From Bacteroidales bacterium SW299 (lineage in GTDB: Bacteria; Bacteroidota; Bacteroidia; Bacteroidales; Bacteroidaceae), in the NCBI GenBank assembly GCA_019550975.1, contig SDWH01000023.1:1-58320 (forward strand): 58,320 nucleotides of DNA. Reading direction: 5' to 3'. The first letter of the stretch is position 1. Every line of letters begins with the position of its first letter. Below are positions 32,455-41,303 of this stretch, piece after piece. A program made the translations under genes and the position numbers. Under the pieces are notes generated by a model. The model saw nothing but the letters and a program-made list of their open reading frames with translations. It ran no database searches and was not told where the DNA came from.

Positions 32455-34083
32455 TTATTTTTTTGAGTGTTGTCTTCCAATTTCTATTTCTTCGTTCATG
32501 GCTCTCAGCAACGAGCGCCGGTCAGTAACGGGCATATCTGTCGCAAGATCCCAGCTCATCATTCCTCGCAGGCCAAGGCCGAGCGCATAACGGGTTTTCT
32601 TGCGGATCGCATCCTGCCCGTCAAAAAGAAACTCCTTGCCCCTGCAAACAGCCCGCTCCTGAGCAGAATCCTTCACCAGATTCTGCATGACAAAAGCGTA
32701 ATACGACTCCGTATCCAGCTTTCCGTTGCTCTCCACACCGAAGAAAGGAACTCCTGCCACCAGTTTCTTGGCAGGAAGGCCATACTCCAGCACTTCCTGA
32801 AGATCCTTGACATACTGCGCATACGGAAAACGTACAGGACGGGGACCATAAGCCTGGATAGAAATGAAATCGAGTGCGGCAACAGCCTCTTCCGACAATT
32901 TATATGAAATGGGATGAAGCGACACGGAAAAGACCGGAGCATCTCCTATCTCCTCCCGCACAACTCTGACCGTTTCATTATATCCTCTGAATCCTTCTTC
33001 CGTATTTGCGGGCCATTCAAAATCAAGGTCAACCCCGTCAAACGAATATTTTTCAATCAGATCCTTCAAAGCAGACGCAAATACTTTCCGCGCCTCAGGA
33101 GATTCACACATCGACTTCCACGCTCCAGAAGTTATACCCAGGCGAAGCATGGTTTTCCGGGATGTCACCTCCGACCGGATGTCACGCAGCACATGCGCCC
33201 AGGTGCGGCTGTCTTCTCCCGGATTGTCCGGCTTGTCATATTTCCAGTATGACAGCGTCTTGCTCATCCTCCACGAATCATATCGTAACGTATCCGAGCG
33301 CTGCAATCTTGCCACTTCACTGGCAGACAGTGCAGCCGAATTGAAGAATGTATTGTCGAGCTTGCCCTTCAGTCCGCCGCCCAAAAACATTTCTTCCTGC
33401 ATGAAAGGAACAGGCTTTCCTTTCAGACCGCCGTTTTCCGGAAACCCGTGCACTTTCCCGTCTACATACAGAAACGAAGGAGAACTTCCTTTGGCATTAT
33501 ACGACAAGGCGACATAATGCCACCCGCCCTCCGACAGACCGGTACCGGCAAAATCAGCCGAAGAACCATCGACGGAAAAACGCAGCCCGCCCGCTTCTCT
33601 CCCCAATGTCAATGACACATTGTGGATGCCGGCGCTTTTTCTGAAAAGTTCTCCGCCGCAACGCCATTCATCAACATAAATCCATGTGCCGAAAGAAAAC
33701 TGGCTGACACCCGCTGTGGCCGTATTCAGCAAATCATATCCTCCGTTCATCACACCAGTTCCGTCAAAAGAAACAACGCCTGTTCTTCCAGCCGCATCCT
33801 TCAAATATACGGCTCCGCCACTGAACGAGGCCTGATTGTCGGGAATCTCGAAACACAGCCGTCCATCAGGATAAGGACTGCACGCCATAAATATCAGATC
33901 TGTGCAGGCATTCATGCTTTCTGAAGACACCCTGTCTATCTCATAAAAACTGGCACGGATATATGAACTTACAATAAAAGGAGATGCGTCTTTCTCCGGA
34001 TTGCCATCGACCCCCGACACACCCAAGGTACTGCAACATACCGCCAGCATAAACACTGTCCTGTTCCAGAATCGTTTTCTCAT
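32455..34083 (-). CDS. GH18-family glycosidase with a LamG domain inserted in the barrel
   Basis: The ATG at 34083 gives MRKRFWNRTVFMLAVCC, a good signal peptide, and 542 residues; the longer frame from 34131 adds 16 residues that cross the -7 box. The GH18 catalytic motif is complete: D349-G-V-D352-L-D354-F-E356. The first barrel strand appears at about 35-65 (FIVSSYIRASFYEID, DLIFMACSPYPDGRL). Residues about 75-255 form a LamG/concanavalin-like domain (FSFGTWIYVDEW, GGWHYVALSYN, FLYVDGKVHGFP), after which the barrel resumes (SKTLSYWKYDKP). So the lectin-like domain interrupts the barrel. GH18 members cut chitin-type or chitobiose-core linkages; here an endo-GlcNAc-ase role on host glycan is likely but unproven. 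First gene of the GH18-GH29-GH2 operon. Confidence 0.85.
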   Translation of the reverse strand: MRKRFWNRTVFMLAVCCSTLGVSGVDGNPEKDASPFIVSSYIRASFYEIDRVSSESMNACTDLIFMACSPYPDGRLCFEIPDNQASFSGGAVYLKDAAGRTGVVSFDGTGVMNGGYDLLNTATAGVSQFSFGTWIYVDEWRCGGELFRKSAGIHNVSLTLGREAGGLRFSVDGSSADFAGTGLSEGGWHYVALSYNAKGSSPSFLYVDGKVHGFPENGGLKGKPVPFMQEEMFLGGGLKGKLDNTFFNSAALSASEVARLQRSDTLRYDSWRMSKTLSYWKYDKPDNPGEDSRTWAHVLRDIRSEVTSRKTMLRLGITSGAWKSMCESPEARKVFASALKDLIEKYSFDGVDLDFEWPANTEEGFRGYNETVRVVREEIGDAPVFSVSLHPISYKLSEEAVAALDFISIQAYGPRPVRFPYAQYVKDLQEVLEYGLPAKKLVAGVPFFGVESNGKLDTESYYAFVMQNLVKDSAQERAVCRGKEFLFDGQDAIRKKTRYALGLGLRGMMSWDLATDMPVTDRRSLLRAMNEEIEIGRQHSKK

Positions 34084-34101
34084 AAATACAAAGCTTCTAA
34101 A

Positions 34102-34109
34102 CAAAAATA
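34102..34109 (-). promoter_or_regulatory. Possible -7 box of the GH18-GH29-GH2 operon
   Basis: TATTTTTG on the minus strand lies 18 bases before the ATG at 34083. No good -33 is seen. The divergent sulfatase gene starts at 34333, so this 249-base space must hold both promoters. For the sulfatase only a near match, TACTTTTA at 34303-34310, is seen. Confidence 0.3.
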
Positions 34110-34332
34110 TTTTTATACACGGAAGAATCAAGAGCCTGCCTCAATCCCTTATTTACAAAAATGCGGCTAAATTATGATTCCCGATTCCAAAAATAACTAT
34201 TTTATAGTCTGATTTTAATTACAAACGGCATTATTAATCTAAAATGGACTCTGATGACCAAATTCAGACCCATATTTTCAACCAGAAACAAAAAAAATAT
34301 CCTACTTTTATCGCAAACAATTATAAAAAGCC

Positions 34333-35904
34333 ATGAGAAAAAAATTCACATTAGGAAATGCCCTGCTATCAGCTTGCTGCCTTTCCTCACTATCCCTTCA
34401 CGCCCAGACTGCCGACCGCCCGAACATTATACTGTTTCTGGTGGACGACATGGGATGGCAGGACACTTCTGTTCCTTTCTACAACGATTCGGTCATGCCT
34501 CTGAACCGAAGATACCACACGCCCAACATGGAACGGCTGGCAGAAGCCGGGGTCAGATTCACCCAAGCCTATGCCTGCCCGATATCCACCCCCACCCGTT
34601 GCAGCCTGATGTCGGGCATGAATGCAGCCAGGCACAGAGTCACAAACTGGACACTGGACTACGACAAACGGACAGACGCAGAAAGAGGGGACATAGTCCC
34701 GCCGGAATGGAATTACAACGGCATACAGCCTGACACCGTCACCTCAACTCACGACAGAAAAAATACGACACTGATTACCGGATTGCCGGAAATTCTGAGA
34801 CGGAACGGATACTATACCATCCATTGCGGAAAAGCGCACTTCGGCGCAATTTCTACAACCGGAGCAGATCCGTCGGCTTTCGGCTTTGAAGTCAACATCG
34901 GAGGAGGAGCAAACGGCGCTCCGGGGAGCTATCTGGGTACAAGAAATTTCGGACAAGGAAAATGGGCGGTGAAAGGACTTGAAAAGTATCACGGACAGGA
35001 CATTTTCCTTTCAGAAGCTCTCACCCGGGAGGCTTTGTCAGCTCTGGAAAAGCCCATCGCTGAAAAGAAACCGTTTTATCTGTACATGTCACACTATGCC
35101 GTACATGCACCCTACGATGAAGACAAACGCTTCAGCGGAAAATACAGAAACCGCTATGACGAACAGTTGAAGGATACACTGAACGAAATGGAAATCCATT
35201 ACGCCGCATTGGTGGAAGGGATGGACAAAAGCCTGGGAGATATTCTTGACTTTCTGCAGAAACGGCCGGAAGTGGCGTCAAACACAATCCTGCTGTTCAT
35301 GTCGGACAACGGAGGACAGGCCCTCAACAACGTCAGACAGGGCAAGGCAAACAGAGATCAGAATTATCCGGCACGCGCAGGTAAAGGCTCGGCGTTTATG
35401 GGCGGCGTGCGGGAGCCGATGATGGTCTGCTGGCCGGGCGTGACGGAAAAGAATACAACAAACGACAATCCGGTGATGATTGAAGATTTCTTCCCGACAA
35501 TTCTGGAGATGGCGGGAATCTCCGGCTACACAACTTCCCAGACCGTAGACGGAAAGAGCTTTGTCCATTTGCTGAAGAATCCTGACGAAAAACGCGAACG
35601 GCCAATCTTATGGCATTTCCCTAACTTGTGGGGAGAAACGCAGAACAAGGAAGAAGGTTACGGTGCTTACTCAGCTTACCTGAAAGGAAACTACCACCTG
35701 ATATACCACTGGGAGAACAGGAAACTCAGACTCTATAACATAAAAGAAGACATCAGCGAGCAGAACGATCTTTCCGCGCAATATCCGGATATCGTGAAAG
35801 CGCTCGCCAAAGAAATGACTGATGAACTGAAAAGATGCAAAGCACAGCGTCCGTCGCTGAAAACCACGGGAAAACGGATCGCTTATCCCGACGGATCGCT
35901 TTGA
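34333..35904 (+). CDS. Sulfatase (Ser-type), second of the glycan locus
   Basis: The 523-residue protein has a signal peptide ending LSLHAQ. Metal-binding IILFLVDDMGWQDTS, active-site S85-T-P-T-R in CPISTPTRCSLMSG, HCGKAHFG and ILLFMSDNGGQ define an S1-family sulfatase. The active-site residue is serine, so it needs anSME for maturation. MNAARHRVTNWTLD after the active site recalls subfamilies such as S1_16 that act on galactose sulfate; I hold this loosely. It is divergent from the GH18 operon and probably coregulated. Together with the first sulfatase it brackets the locus. Confidence 0.85.
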   Translation: MRKKFTLGNALLSACCLSSLSLHAQTADRPNIILFLVDDMGWQDTSVPFYNDSVMPLNRRYHTPNMERLAEAGVRFTQAYACPISTPTRCSLMSGMNAARHRVTNWTLDYDKRTDAERGDIVPPEWNYNGIQPDTVTSTHDRKNTTLITGLPEILRRNGYYTIHCGKAHFGAISTTGADPSAFGFEVNIGGGANGAPGSYLGTRNFGQGKWAVKGLEKYHGQDIFLSEALTREALSALEKPIAEKKPFYLYMSHYAVHAPYDEDKRFSGKYRNRYDEQLKDTLNEMEIHYAALVEGMDKSLGDILDFLQKRPEVASNTILLFMSDNGGQALNNVRQGKANRDQNYPARAGKGSAFMGGVREPMMVCWPGVTEKNTTNDNPVMIEDFFPTILEMAGISGYTTSQTVDGKSFVHLLKNPDEKRERPILWHFPNLWGETQNKEEGYGAYSAYLKGNYHLIYHWENRKLRLYNIKEDISEQNDLSAQYPDIVKALAKEMTDELKRCKAQRPSLKTTGKRIAYPDGSL

Positions 35905-35918
35905 TACATAACACAAAA

Positions 35919-35958
35919 AAGTCACAACGAAGCACTTTCACCGCATTCGTTGTGACTT
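35919..35958. terminator. Bidirectional terminator between sulfatase and POT transporter
   Basis: AAGTCACAACGAA at 35919-35931 pairs perfectly with TTCGTTGTGACTT at 35946-35958. A-rich and T-rich flanks suit termination from both sides. Confidence 0.85.
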
Positions 35959-35991
35959 CTTTATTTCTCTTCAGATTCGGTCAGGTATCCG

Positions 35992-37554
35992 TCATTTTGC
36001 TACTTTCTCCAGCCACCTTACCATCGACAGCATGACAATCATCGATGCTCCGGTAGCCCCGACAAACACAAGCCAGCACGCCCAGATGGGAACTGTGGTA
36101 TAAAGCAGGCCGCCGATAAAAAGCAGCGAGTTGCCTACGGCCGTTGCAGCCAGCCAGCAGCCTTGCATCAGTCCCTGCAAGTGAGGAGGAGCAACCTTTG
36201 AAACGAACGACAGTCCCAGCGGAGAAATAAACAGTTCGGCTACGGTAAGGATGAAATAAAGCCCCACCATAATCCATGGAGTTACACGGATAGCGTCAAT
36301 CTGTTCGGTAGTCATCGTTGCAAGCGCATCTTTAGCGGGCAACGTAAGCGAGAAGAACATCAGGAACAGATATGCCAGAGCGGCGATTCCCATACCGATG
36401 GCTATTTTCATCGGAGTGGAAGGTTCTTTTCCTCTCTCTTTCAACGAACCGAATATCCACATGATTACAGGAGTCAGGAATACGACAAAGAACGGATTGA
36501 CTGCCTGGAATATTTCAGCCCCCTTTATCTGAGTAAAGCCCAAATCAATGTTGATAACGCTCAAATCCACATAGTCGCGGGCAAAATAGGTCAGTGAATA
36601 GCCGTTCTGGTGGAAAGAAAGCCAGAAGAAGATCACTACGCCAAACACGGCGAACAATGCATATATGCGCTGGCGGATTTCGGTTGCACTGATCTGAATT
36701 TCTTCCTTTGCAACAGCAGCCTGCGAAGATTCCGCATCAGCCACCTTATGGCCCGGATCAGGGAAGGAAGCCTTGTTCTTCAGATAAATTACCAGCGAAA
36801 TGAGCATCGCTACAATAGCCGCCATGAAAGCATAATGGAATCCGCGGTTGAAGACATCAAGATAACTGTTCACGAAAGCAGACATGTCAGTTACCTGACT
36901 GCCGTCGAGCATCACCTTGTTGGCCAGCGTAGTCAGCTTCTCCATTTCCTGCGGAAGCATTGTCCCCGCTCCTTCAAGGTATTTATGGCACAATTCGGGC
37001 AAAGTGGCATCGTAATCGAAATTATTGGCCTTCAGCCACCAGTTGCGCACGCCGATAGCGATGAACGGTGCGAACACGGCACCCACATTGATAAACATAT
37101 AAAAAATCTGAAAGCCGGCATCACGCAGATGCGAGTATTTCGGATTATCATACATCTGGCCGACCAGTGCCTGAAGATTTCCTTTGAACAAACCGTTTCC
37201 GAAAGCGATGACCGCAAGACCTACACACGTAATGCCTAAGAACAAAGGCAGGTTAGATACAGGCGTCGGCGTAGGAATGGCGATGATCAGATAACCGAAA
37301 GCCATCAGAACCAGTCCGGCAAGAATGGTACCCTTGAAATTTTTCGTCTTGTCGGCGATGATTCCCCCTACCAGAGCCAGAATGTAAATAGACGCGTAGA
37401 ACGCAGAATAAATATATCCGGTTGTCGTTTCCGACAAGCCGAACTTAGCAGAAATAAACAGGGTCAGGATTGCCATCATGATGTAAAAGCCGAAACGCTC
37501 GCCCATATTTGCCAGCGCAGCGGCAACCAACCCCTTTGGATGTTTGTTGAACAT
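35992..37554 (-). CDS. POT/PTR-family proton-dependent oligopeptide transporter
   Basis: The 520-residue membrane protein has about 12-14 helices. The family signature is clear near the N-terminus: ANMGERFGFYIMMAIL, the ExxER proton-coupling motif. GIIADKTKNFKGTILAG and GNGLFKGNLQALVGQMYD are also typical. It imports di- and tripeptides with protons across the inner membrane. A hydrophilic stretch at about 195-225 and a linker at about 265-290 separate the helix bundles. It has its own promoter just upstream, separate from the AsmA-like gene. Confidence 0.93.
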   Translation of the reverse strand: MFNKHPKGLVAAALANMGERFGFYIMMAILTLFISAKFGLSETTTGYIYSAFYASIYILALVGGIIADKTKNFKGTILAGLVLMAFGYLIIAIPTPTPVSNLPLFLGITCVGLAVIAFGNGLFKGNLQALVGQMYDNPKYSHLRDAGFQIFYMFINVGAVFAPFIAIGVRNWWLKANNFDYDATLPELCHKYLEGAGTMLPQEMEKLTTLANKVMLDGSQVTDMSAFVNSYLDVFNRGFHYAFMAAIVAMLISLVIYLKNKASFPDPGHKVADAESSQAAVAKEEIQISATEIRQRIYALFAVFGVVIFFWLSFHQNGYSLTYFARDYVDLSVINIDLGFTQIKGAEIFQAVNPFFVVFLTPVIMWIFGSLKERGKEPSTPMKIAIGMGIAALAYLFLMFFSLTLPAKDALATMTTEQIDAIRVTPWIMVGLYFILTVAELFISPLGLSFVSKVAPPHLQGLMQGCWLAATAVGNSLLFIGGLLYTTVPIWACWLVFVGATGASMIVMLSMVRWLEKVAK

Positions 37555-37599
37555 AAGTTAATGAAGATTTTAATAATTAATTTAATAATACACTTGTCG

Positions 37600-37630
37600 C
37601 AAAGATACAATAAATCTACGAACATCCAAA
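37600..37630 (-). promoter_or_regulatory. Promoter of the POT transporter gene
   Basis: On the minus strand TTTG (37630-37627) and TATCTTTG (37607-37600) are separated by exactly 19 bases. It sits between the AsmA-like stop at 37640 and the transporter start, giving a leader of about 40 bases. Confidence 0.65.
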
Positions 37631-37639
37631 CAGAATGTA

Positions 37640-40600
37640 TCATTCTGCCAGCTTCGGAATCCTTCTTCGTGCTCCGCGCTCCATCACCCGCTCAAAATCG
37701 CGGACAATTGCCTGCCCCATATTCACCCGCGTGCTGTCGACCTTCCGGATAGCCACCGGCGTTACGGCATCCTTGTATTTCGCTCTGCCGATACGGATCT
37801 TCATCTTGTCCAGGTTTCCGGAAATATTCACTCCTGCCTTGAAAGGAAGCGGAGATTTCAGGATGGATATGTGATACTGGAAATTCATGTCCAGCCCCTG
37901 AGTGCCTCCGACAGCCGCCTTGTACCGGTCGATCTGAACAACAAACGGATAAACAGTGACGTTACCGTCCTTTACTGTCAGATTTACGGATATGCTGTCG
38001 AACACATTCCGCTTCTTGTTTTTGAACATAAGCTTCTTGGATATTTCAGCAAAAGTTTCTCCGTCCATCAGCACCAGACTGTCGCCCCTGATATGGACAG
38101 CCGCACGCAAAGAAGGAATCTTTATGTTCAGGTTCGAATCAAGTACTGCTTCGGCTGCCGCATCGAAATCAACCATCCCCTTGAACGAACGGAGCATCGG
38201 CACGATCGAATCGAGGGAAGGAACAAAATCAACCAGCTTGCCGATATTGACTTTCCTGAGCTTAAAGTCGAATCCGGCATAGCCGCGTTCCCTGCGGCTC
38301 GCATGATAAACCAATGTCGTATTCAGATCCGCATCCAGCCCGCGCATGGAAAGGTGTTTCAAGTGAACGGCCTGATTGCGGATATCAACCGCTCCCCGCA
38401 CATTCTCGAACTTCATTTTGCCGTAGGTAACCTTTTTCAGACTGGTCTGAAGCTCAAAGTCCACATTCCTGGGGATGACAAACAACCTGAGAGCCGCCGC
38501 TGTATCTTCTTTTTCTTCACTCGCCTCCAGCAAAGTGTCTTCGGGAAAATTCAAGGCACTTATCAGCTGATTGCAGTCAAGATTATAAGAAGAGATGTCC
38601 AGATTAGCTTTCAGCATCCCGCCTTTCTTCAGCACTTCGTAAAGCCTGTGAACCTCTCCCGAAGCGGTCAGATCAGAATGCCCGATACGTACGCTCGCAT
38701 TCTTCAGTGCAATGCGCCGGTTTCCTACCGTAACAGCCGTCTTTCTCATATACACCGGCAAAGCAAACTGCGGGACATTCAGTTTCAGACGATTGAACCC
38801 GATGATTCCATGCGGATTCCACACCGAATCTCTTACTTTTTCGGCATCAACGGCAAAACCTCCTTTATCCATTCCCATACGCATATTACCCATCCGGCAG
38901 AACAGCGTATCCGTTTCCAACGAAAGATTAATCCGAGGCATCGACGGGTTCTTCTTCCCCGGCTGCAAGCGGACCGTGGCTTGCGTATGTTTGCTGAACA
39001 CGTTCAAAGAATCCCCCATGGCACCTTTCAAACGGTTCATCTCCAGTTTGCATTCCAAGTCGACTATGCGGGTAGAATCCTGAGGATTCGTTGATCTGAC
39101 TGTCGCTTTCAGCTGCTTCATATCGGCATACAGACCTGAAGCACGCAGCAGCATGCTGCTGATCTCCGCCCGTGCCGACAGCGAATTGTCACCGACAAAA
39201 GCCAGCGACGCATCACCCGTAAAGTCAAAGTTCTTCTTCGCATCACGCAAAAACACTTTCTCAAGTTCCAGACGGCCACCCAGCAGGATCCTGCCCAGAT
39301 CCTGTTTCTTGAGGGACGACAAGCGGCACCTCACACCGATATCAGCGTCAAGCTTTCCGCCCATCGACACGCCTTCCTGCAAAGGAAATGTCTGTGCCAG
39401 CGCAGTAAGGTCTACTTCAGACCTGGTCTTGAACGAAATGTTCGGATCACCCAGCAGATCGCTGACCTTTCCTTCTGCATAAATATCGGTATGCGCTCCC
39501 TGGAAACGAAGAATCTTCAGATCGGCAAACGAAAGATTGTTGCGCATCAAATCGACATAAGCGTCAAGTTCCGCCGTAAAATGATCCACCCCATACGGCA
39601 ACTTGTCGTATTTGGCCGAGGCGTCCGTTATCCCCATGTGCAAGGTCACTTCCGGCATATTCTTCTTGCCATACTTGCCTTTCACCGTACCTCCAAGCTC
39701 CACCTTTCCAGCCACCGAAACACTCTCACGTTTCAGGACACTTTCCGGAACCATCCGAAGAACAGTTTCGAGCGACGGCGCATGCAGCCCATACTTCAAG
39801 TCAACGAGAGCCGCATGCTCCAGCGTGTCACGCGTCAAAGTTCCGTGCAAATCAAGAGCCACGCCATTGACCGCCAAACGGGTATCTTCCAACGTCAGCG
39901 TATGAGAGGCACGGTCGAGAGCAATATCTGCATTTGCTTCAGCGGCAATATGGTTCAACAGCAATTGATCGTCCTGCCAGAACAGAATGTTCTCATTCTT
40001 AAAATTCAAAGACAGCACCGAATGCCCTTTGCGGAGCCTTGCCCTCAGATCCAGATCTGCATTTTTCAGACTGGCATAAACACGGGTATCGCGGTCATCA
40101 AAAACAACATTCGCATGTTTCAAAGACACGCGGTTGATCTCTATTTCACCGATTGAAGGAGAAGCAGAGGCTGCTGTATCAGCCTGTACCGCCGCAGTAT
40201 CGGCAAGGGCTATATCCCAATTCGCCCTGCCGTCTGCACTTTTAAACGCATAGACAGATGCCCCTTCTATCCCCAGATAGCGGAGATTGATTTTCTGCTT
40301 TCTCAGGTAATCAAGGGGATTTACTACGACCACACATTTCCGAAACGAAAGCAGCGAGTCCGTATGCTGCCACAGCGTGTCGCGTACAGCCTTCGACACC
40401 AGCGAACCGTCAGTCAGTTCAAGTCCAAAACGGGGAAATGTAGAGAAAAAAGTGAGTTCAACTCTCTTCATGTCCAGACGTGCGTCAAGCGAACGGTTCG
40501 CCACATCCAGCACAACCGGAGTCAGCTTTTCGGGAGTAAAAACAAAATGAATGGCGACTGCTATTACCGCCAGAACAAGCGCCGCCGCCGAAACGATGGT

Positions 40601-40645
40601 GACGGCAGCCACTTTCAATGTCTTACGCAATTTCATATTTTCCAT
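37640..40645 (-). CDS. AsmA-like family protein
   Basis: The ATG at 40645 gives MENMKLRKTLKVAAV and 1001 residues, 2 bases after the phosphopantetheinyl transferase stop; the longer frame from 40741 overlaps that gene and is rejected. One N-terminal membrane helix (about 10-32) is followed by a very long series of beta strands with motifs such as VDFELQTSLKKVTYGKMKFENVRG, typical of AsmA/TamB-type periplasmic bridge proteins. Family knowledge: these large proteins are linked to lipid movement between the membranes and outer-membrane integrity. It is the last gene of the mutY operon. Confidence 0.85.
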   Translation of the reverse strand: MENMKLRKTLKVAAVTIVSAAALVLAVIAVAIHFVFTPEKLTPVVLDVANRSLDARLDMKRVELTFFSTFPRFGLELTDGSLVSKAVRDTLWQHTDSLLSFRKCVVVVNPLDYLRKQKINLRYLGIEGASVYAFKSADGRANWDIALADTAAVQADTAASASPSIGEIEINRVSLKHANVVFDDRDTRVYASLKNADLDLRARLRKGHSVLSLNFKNENILFWQDDQLLLNHIAAEANADIALDRASHTLTLEDTRLAVNGVALDLHGTLTRDTLEHAALVDLKYGLHAPSLETVLRMVPESVLKRESVSVAGKVELGGTVKGKYGKKNMPEVTLHMGITDASAKYDKLPYGVDHFTAELDAYVDLMRNNLSFADLKILRFQGAHTDIYAEGKVSDLLGDPNISFKTRSEVDLTALAQTFPLQEGVSMGGKLDADIGVRCRLSSLKKQDLGRILLGGRLELEKVFLRDAKKNFDFTGDASLAFVGDNSLSARAEISSMLLRASGLYADMKQLKATVRSTNPQDSTRIVDLECKLEMNRLKGAMGDSLNVFSKHTQATVRLQPGKKNPSMPRINLSLETDTLFCRMGNMRMGMDKGGFAVDAEKVRDSVWNPHGIIGFNRLKLNVPQFALPVYMRKTAVTVGNRRIALKNASVRIGHSDLTASGEVHRLYEVLKKGGMLKANLDISSYNLDCNQLISALNFPEDTLLEASEEKEDTAAALRLFVIPRNVDFELQTSLKKVTYGKMKFENVRGAVDIRNQAVHLKHLSMRGLDADLNTTLVYHASRRERGYAGFDFKLRKVNIGKLVDFVPSLDSIVPMLRSFKGMVDFDAAAEAVLDSNLNIKIPSLRAAVHIRGDSLVLMDGETFAEISKKLMFKNKKRNVFDSISVNLTVKDGNVTVYPFVVQIDRYKAAVGGTQGLDMNFQYHISILKSPLPFKAGVNISGNLDKMKIRIGRAKYKDAVTPVAIRKVDSTRVNMGQAIVRDFERVMERGARRRIPKLAE

Positions 40646-40647
40646 AA

Positions 40648-41301
40648 TCACCTTCTGTCTGCAGAACGGACACAATAGGTACAAACAAAATCCGGATGAA
40701 CAAAATAATGGATCAGGCACGAAGTTCCGGCAGCAGAGCAAAATTCTTCACCCACCAATTCACCCTCGGGAGAAAGTTTGAAAGGACGTATGCGCAAATG
40801 GGTACGGAAGTCAACATCAAGACAACCAAGCAACTTATACAAGGTTTCTTTTGCCGACCAATGCAGCAGAAGCTGAAAAAGACTTTCTTCACCGGTCATC
40901 TGTTCGCGACCGGGCATTTCATCCGCACGTATAAAGCGGGAAGCCACTCTTCTCACCTTCTCGCCCACCTGCTCGATATCCATGCCTGGAACCGCTTCGC
41001 CATGAATGCCCACAGCCACATAGCCCTTGGTATGAGATATCGTAATCCGACGCGGATCGCCTTCAAGAAACGGCTTGCCCGAGTCTTCATGCAAGATACG
41101 CTTCTCTTCTCCCAGCAAGTCCTTCAGCAAGACACAGACTCCTAAAATCTCCAGCCTCCTTTTCGGCACCTTTATACTTGCAAGCCTGCCGGCAAACAGC
41201 GACTTGTCTGCCAGCAAAGCCATAAGGCCGTCTTCTGTTTCCGTAACATGCCAGATACCCCACAAGCCTCCATCCTTTTCCCAACGACGCAGCAACGGCA
41301 T
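40648..41301 (-). CDS. 4'-phosphopantetheinyl transferase superfamily protein
   Basis: The ATG at 41301 gives MPLLRRWEKDGGLWGIW and 217 residues; a TTG at 41307 is in frame but overlaps the gldE stop. The family site is present: ITISHTKGYVAVGI, GMDIEQVGEKVRRVASRFI (metal-binding aspartate) and HWSAKETLYKLLG. It would move phosphopantetheine from coenzyme A to carrier proteins. The ATG is 2 bases after the gldE stop, so coupling to gldE is probable. It resembles the Sfp-like group; whether its target is the fatty-acid carrier protein or another is not shown. Confidence 0.9.
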   Translation of the reverse strand: MPLLRRWEKDGGLWGIWHVTETEDGLMALLADKSLFAGRLASIKVPKRRLEILGVCVLLKDLLGEEKRILHEDSGKPFLEGDPRRITISHTKGYVAVGIHGEAVPGMDIEQVGEKVRRVASRFIRADEMPGREQMTGEESLFQLLLHWSAKETLYKLLGCLDVDFRTHLRIRPFKLSPEGELVGEEFCSAAGTSCLIHYFVHPDFVCTYCVRSADRR

Positions 41302-41303
41302 AA

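Noticed and set aside
37871..39094. 407-residue plus-strand frame inside the AsmA-like gene
   Set aside because: Antisense shadow; no domain, signal or start support.
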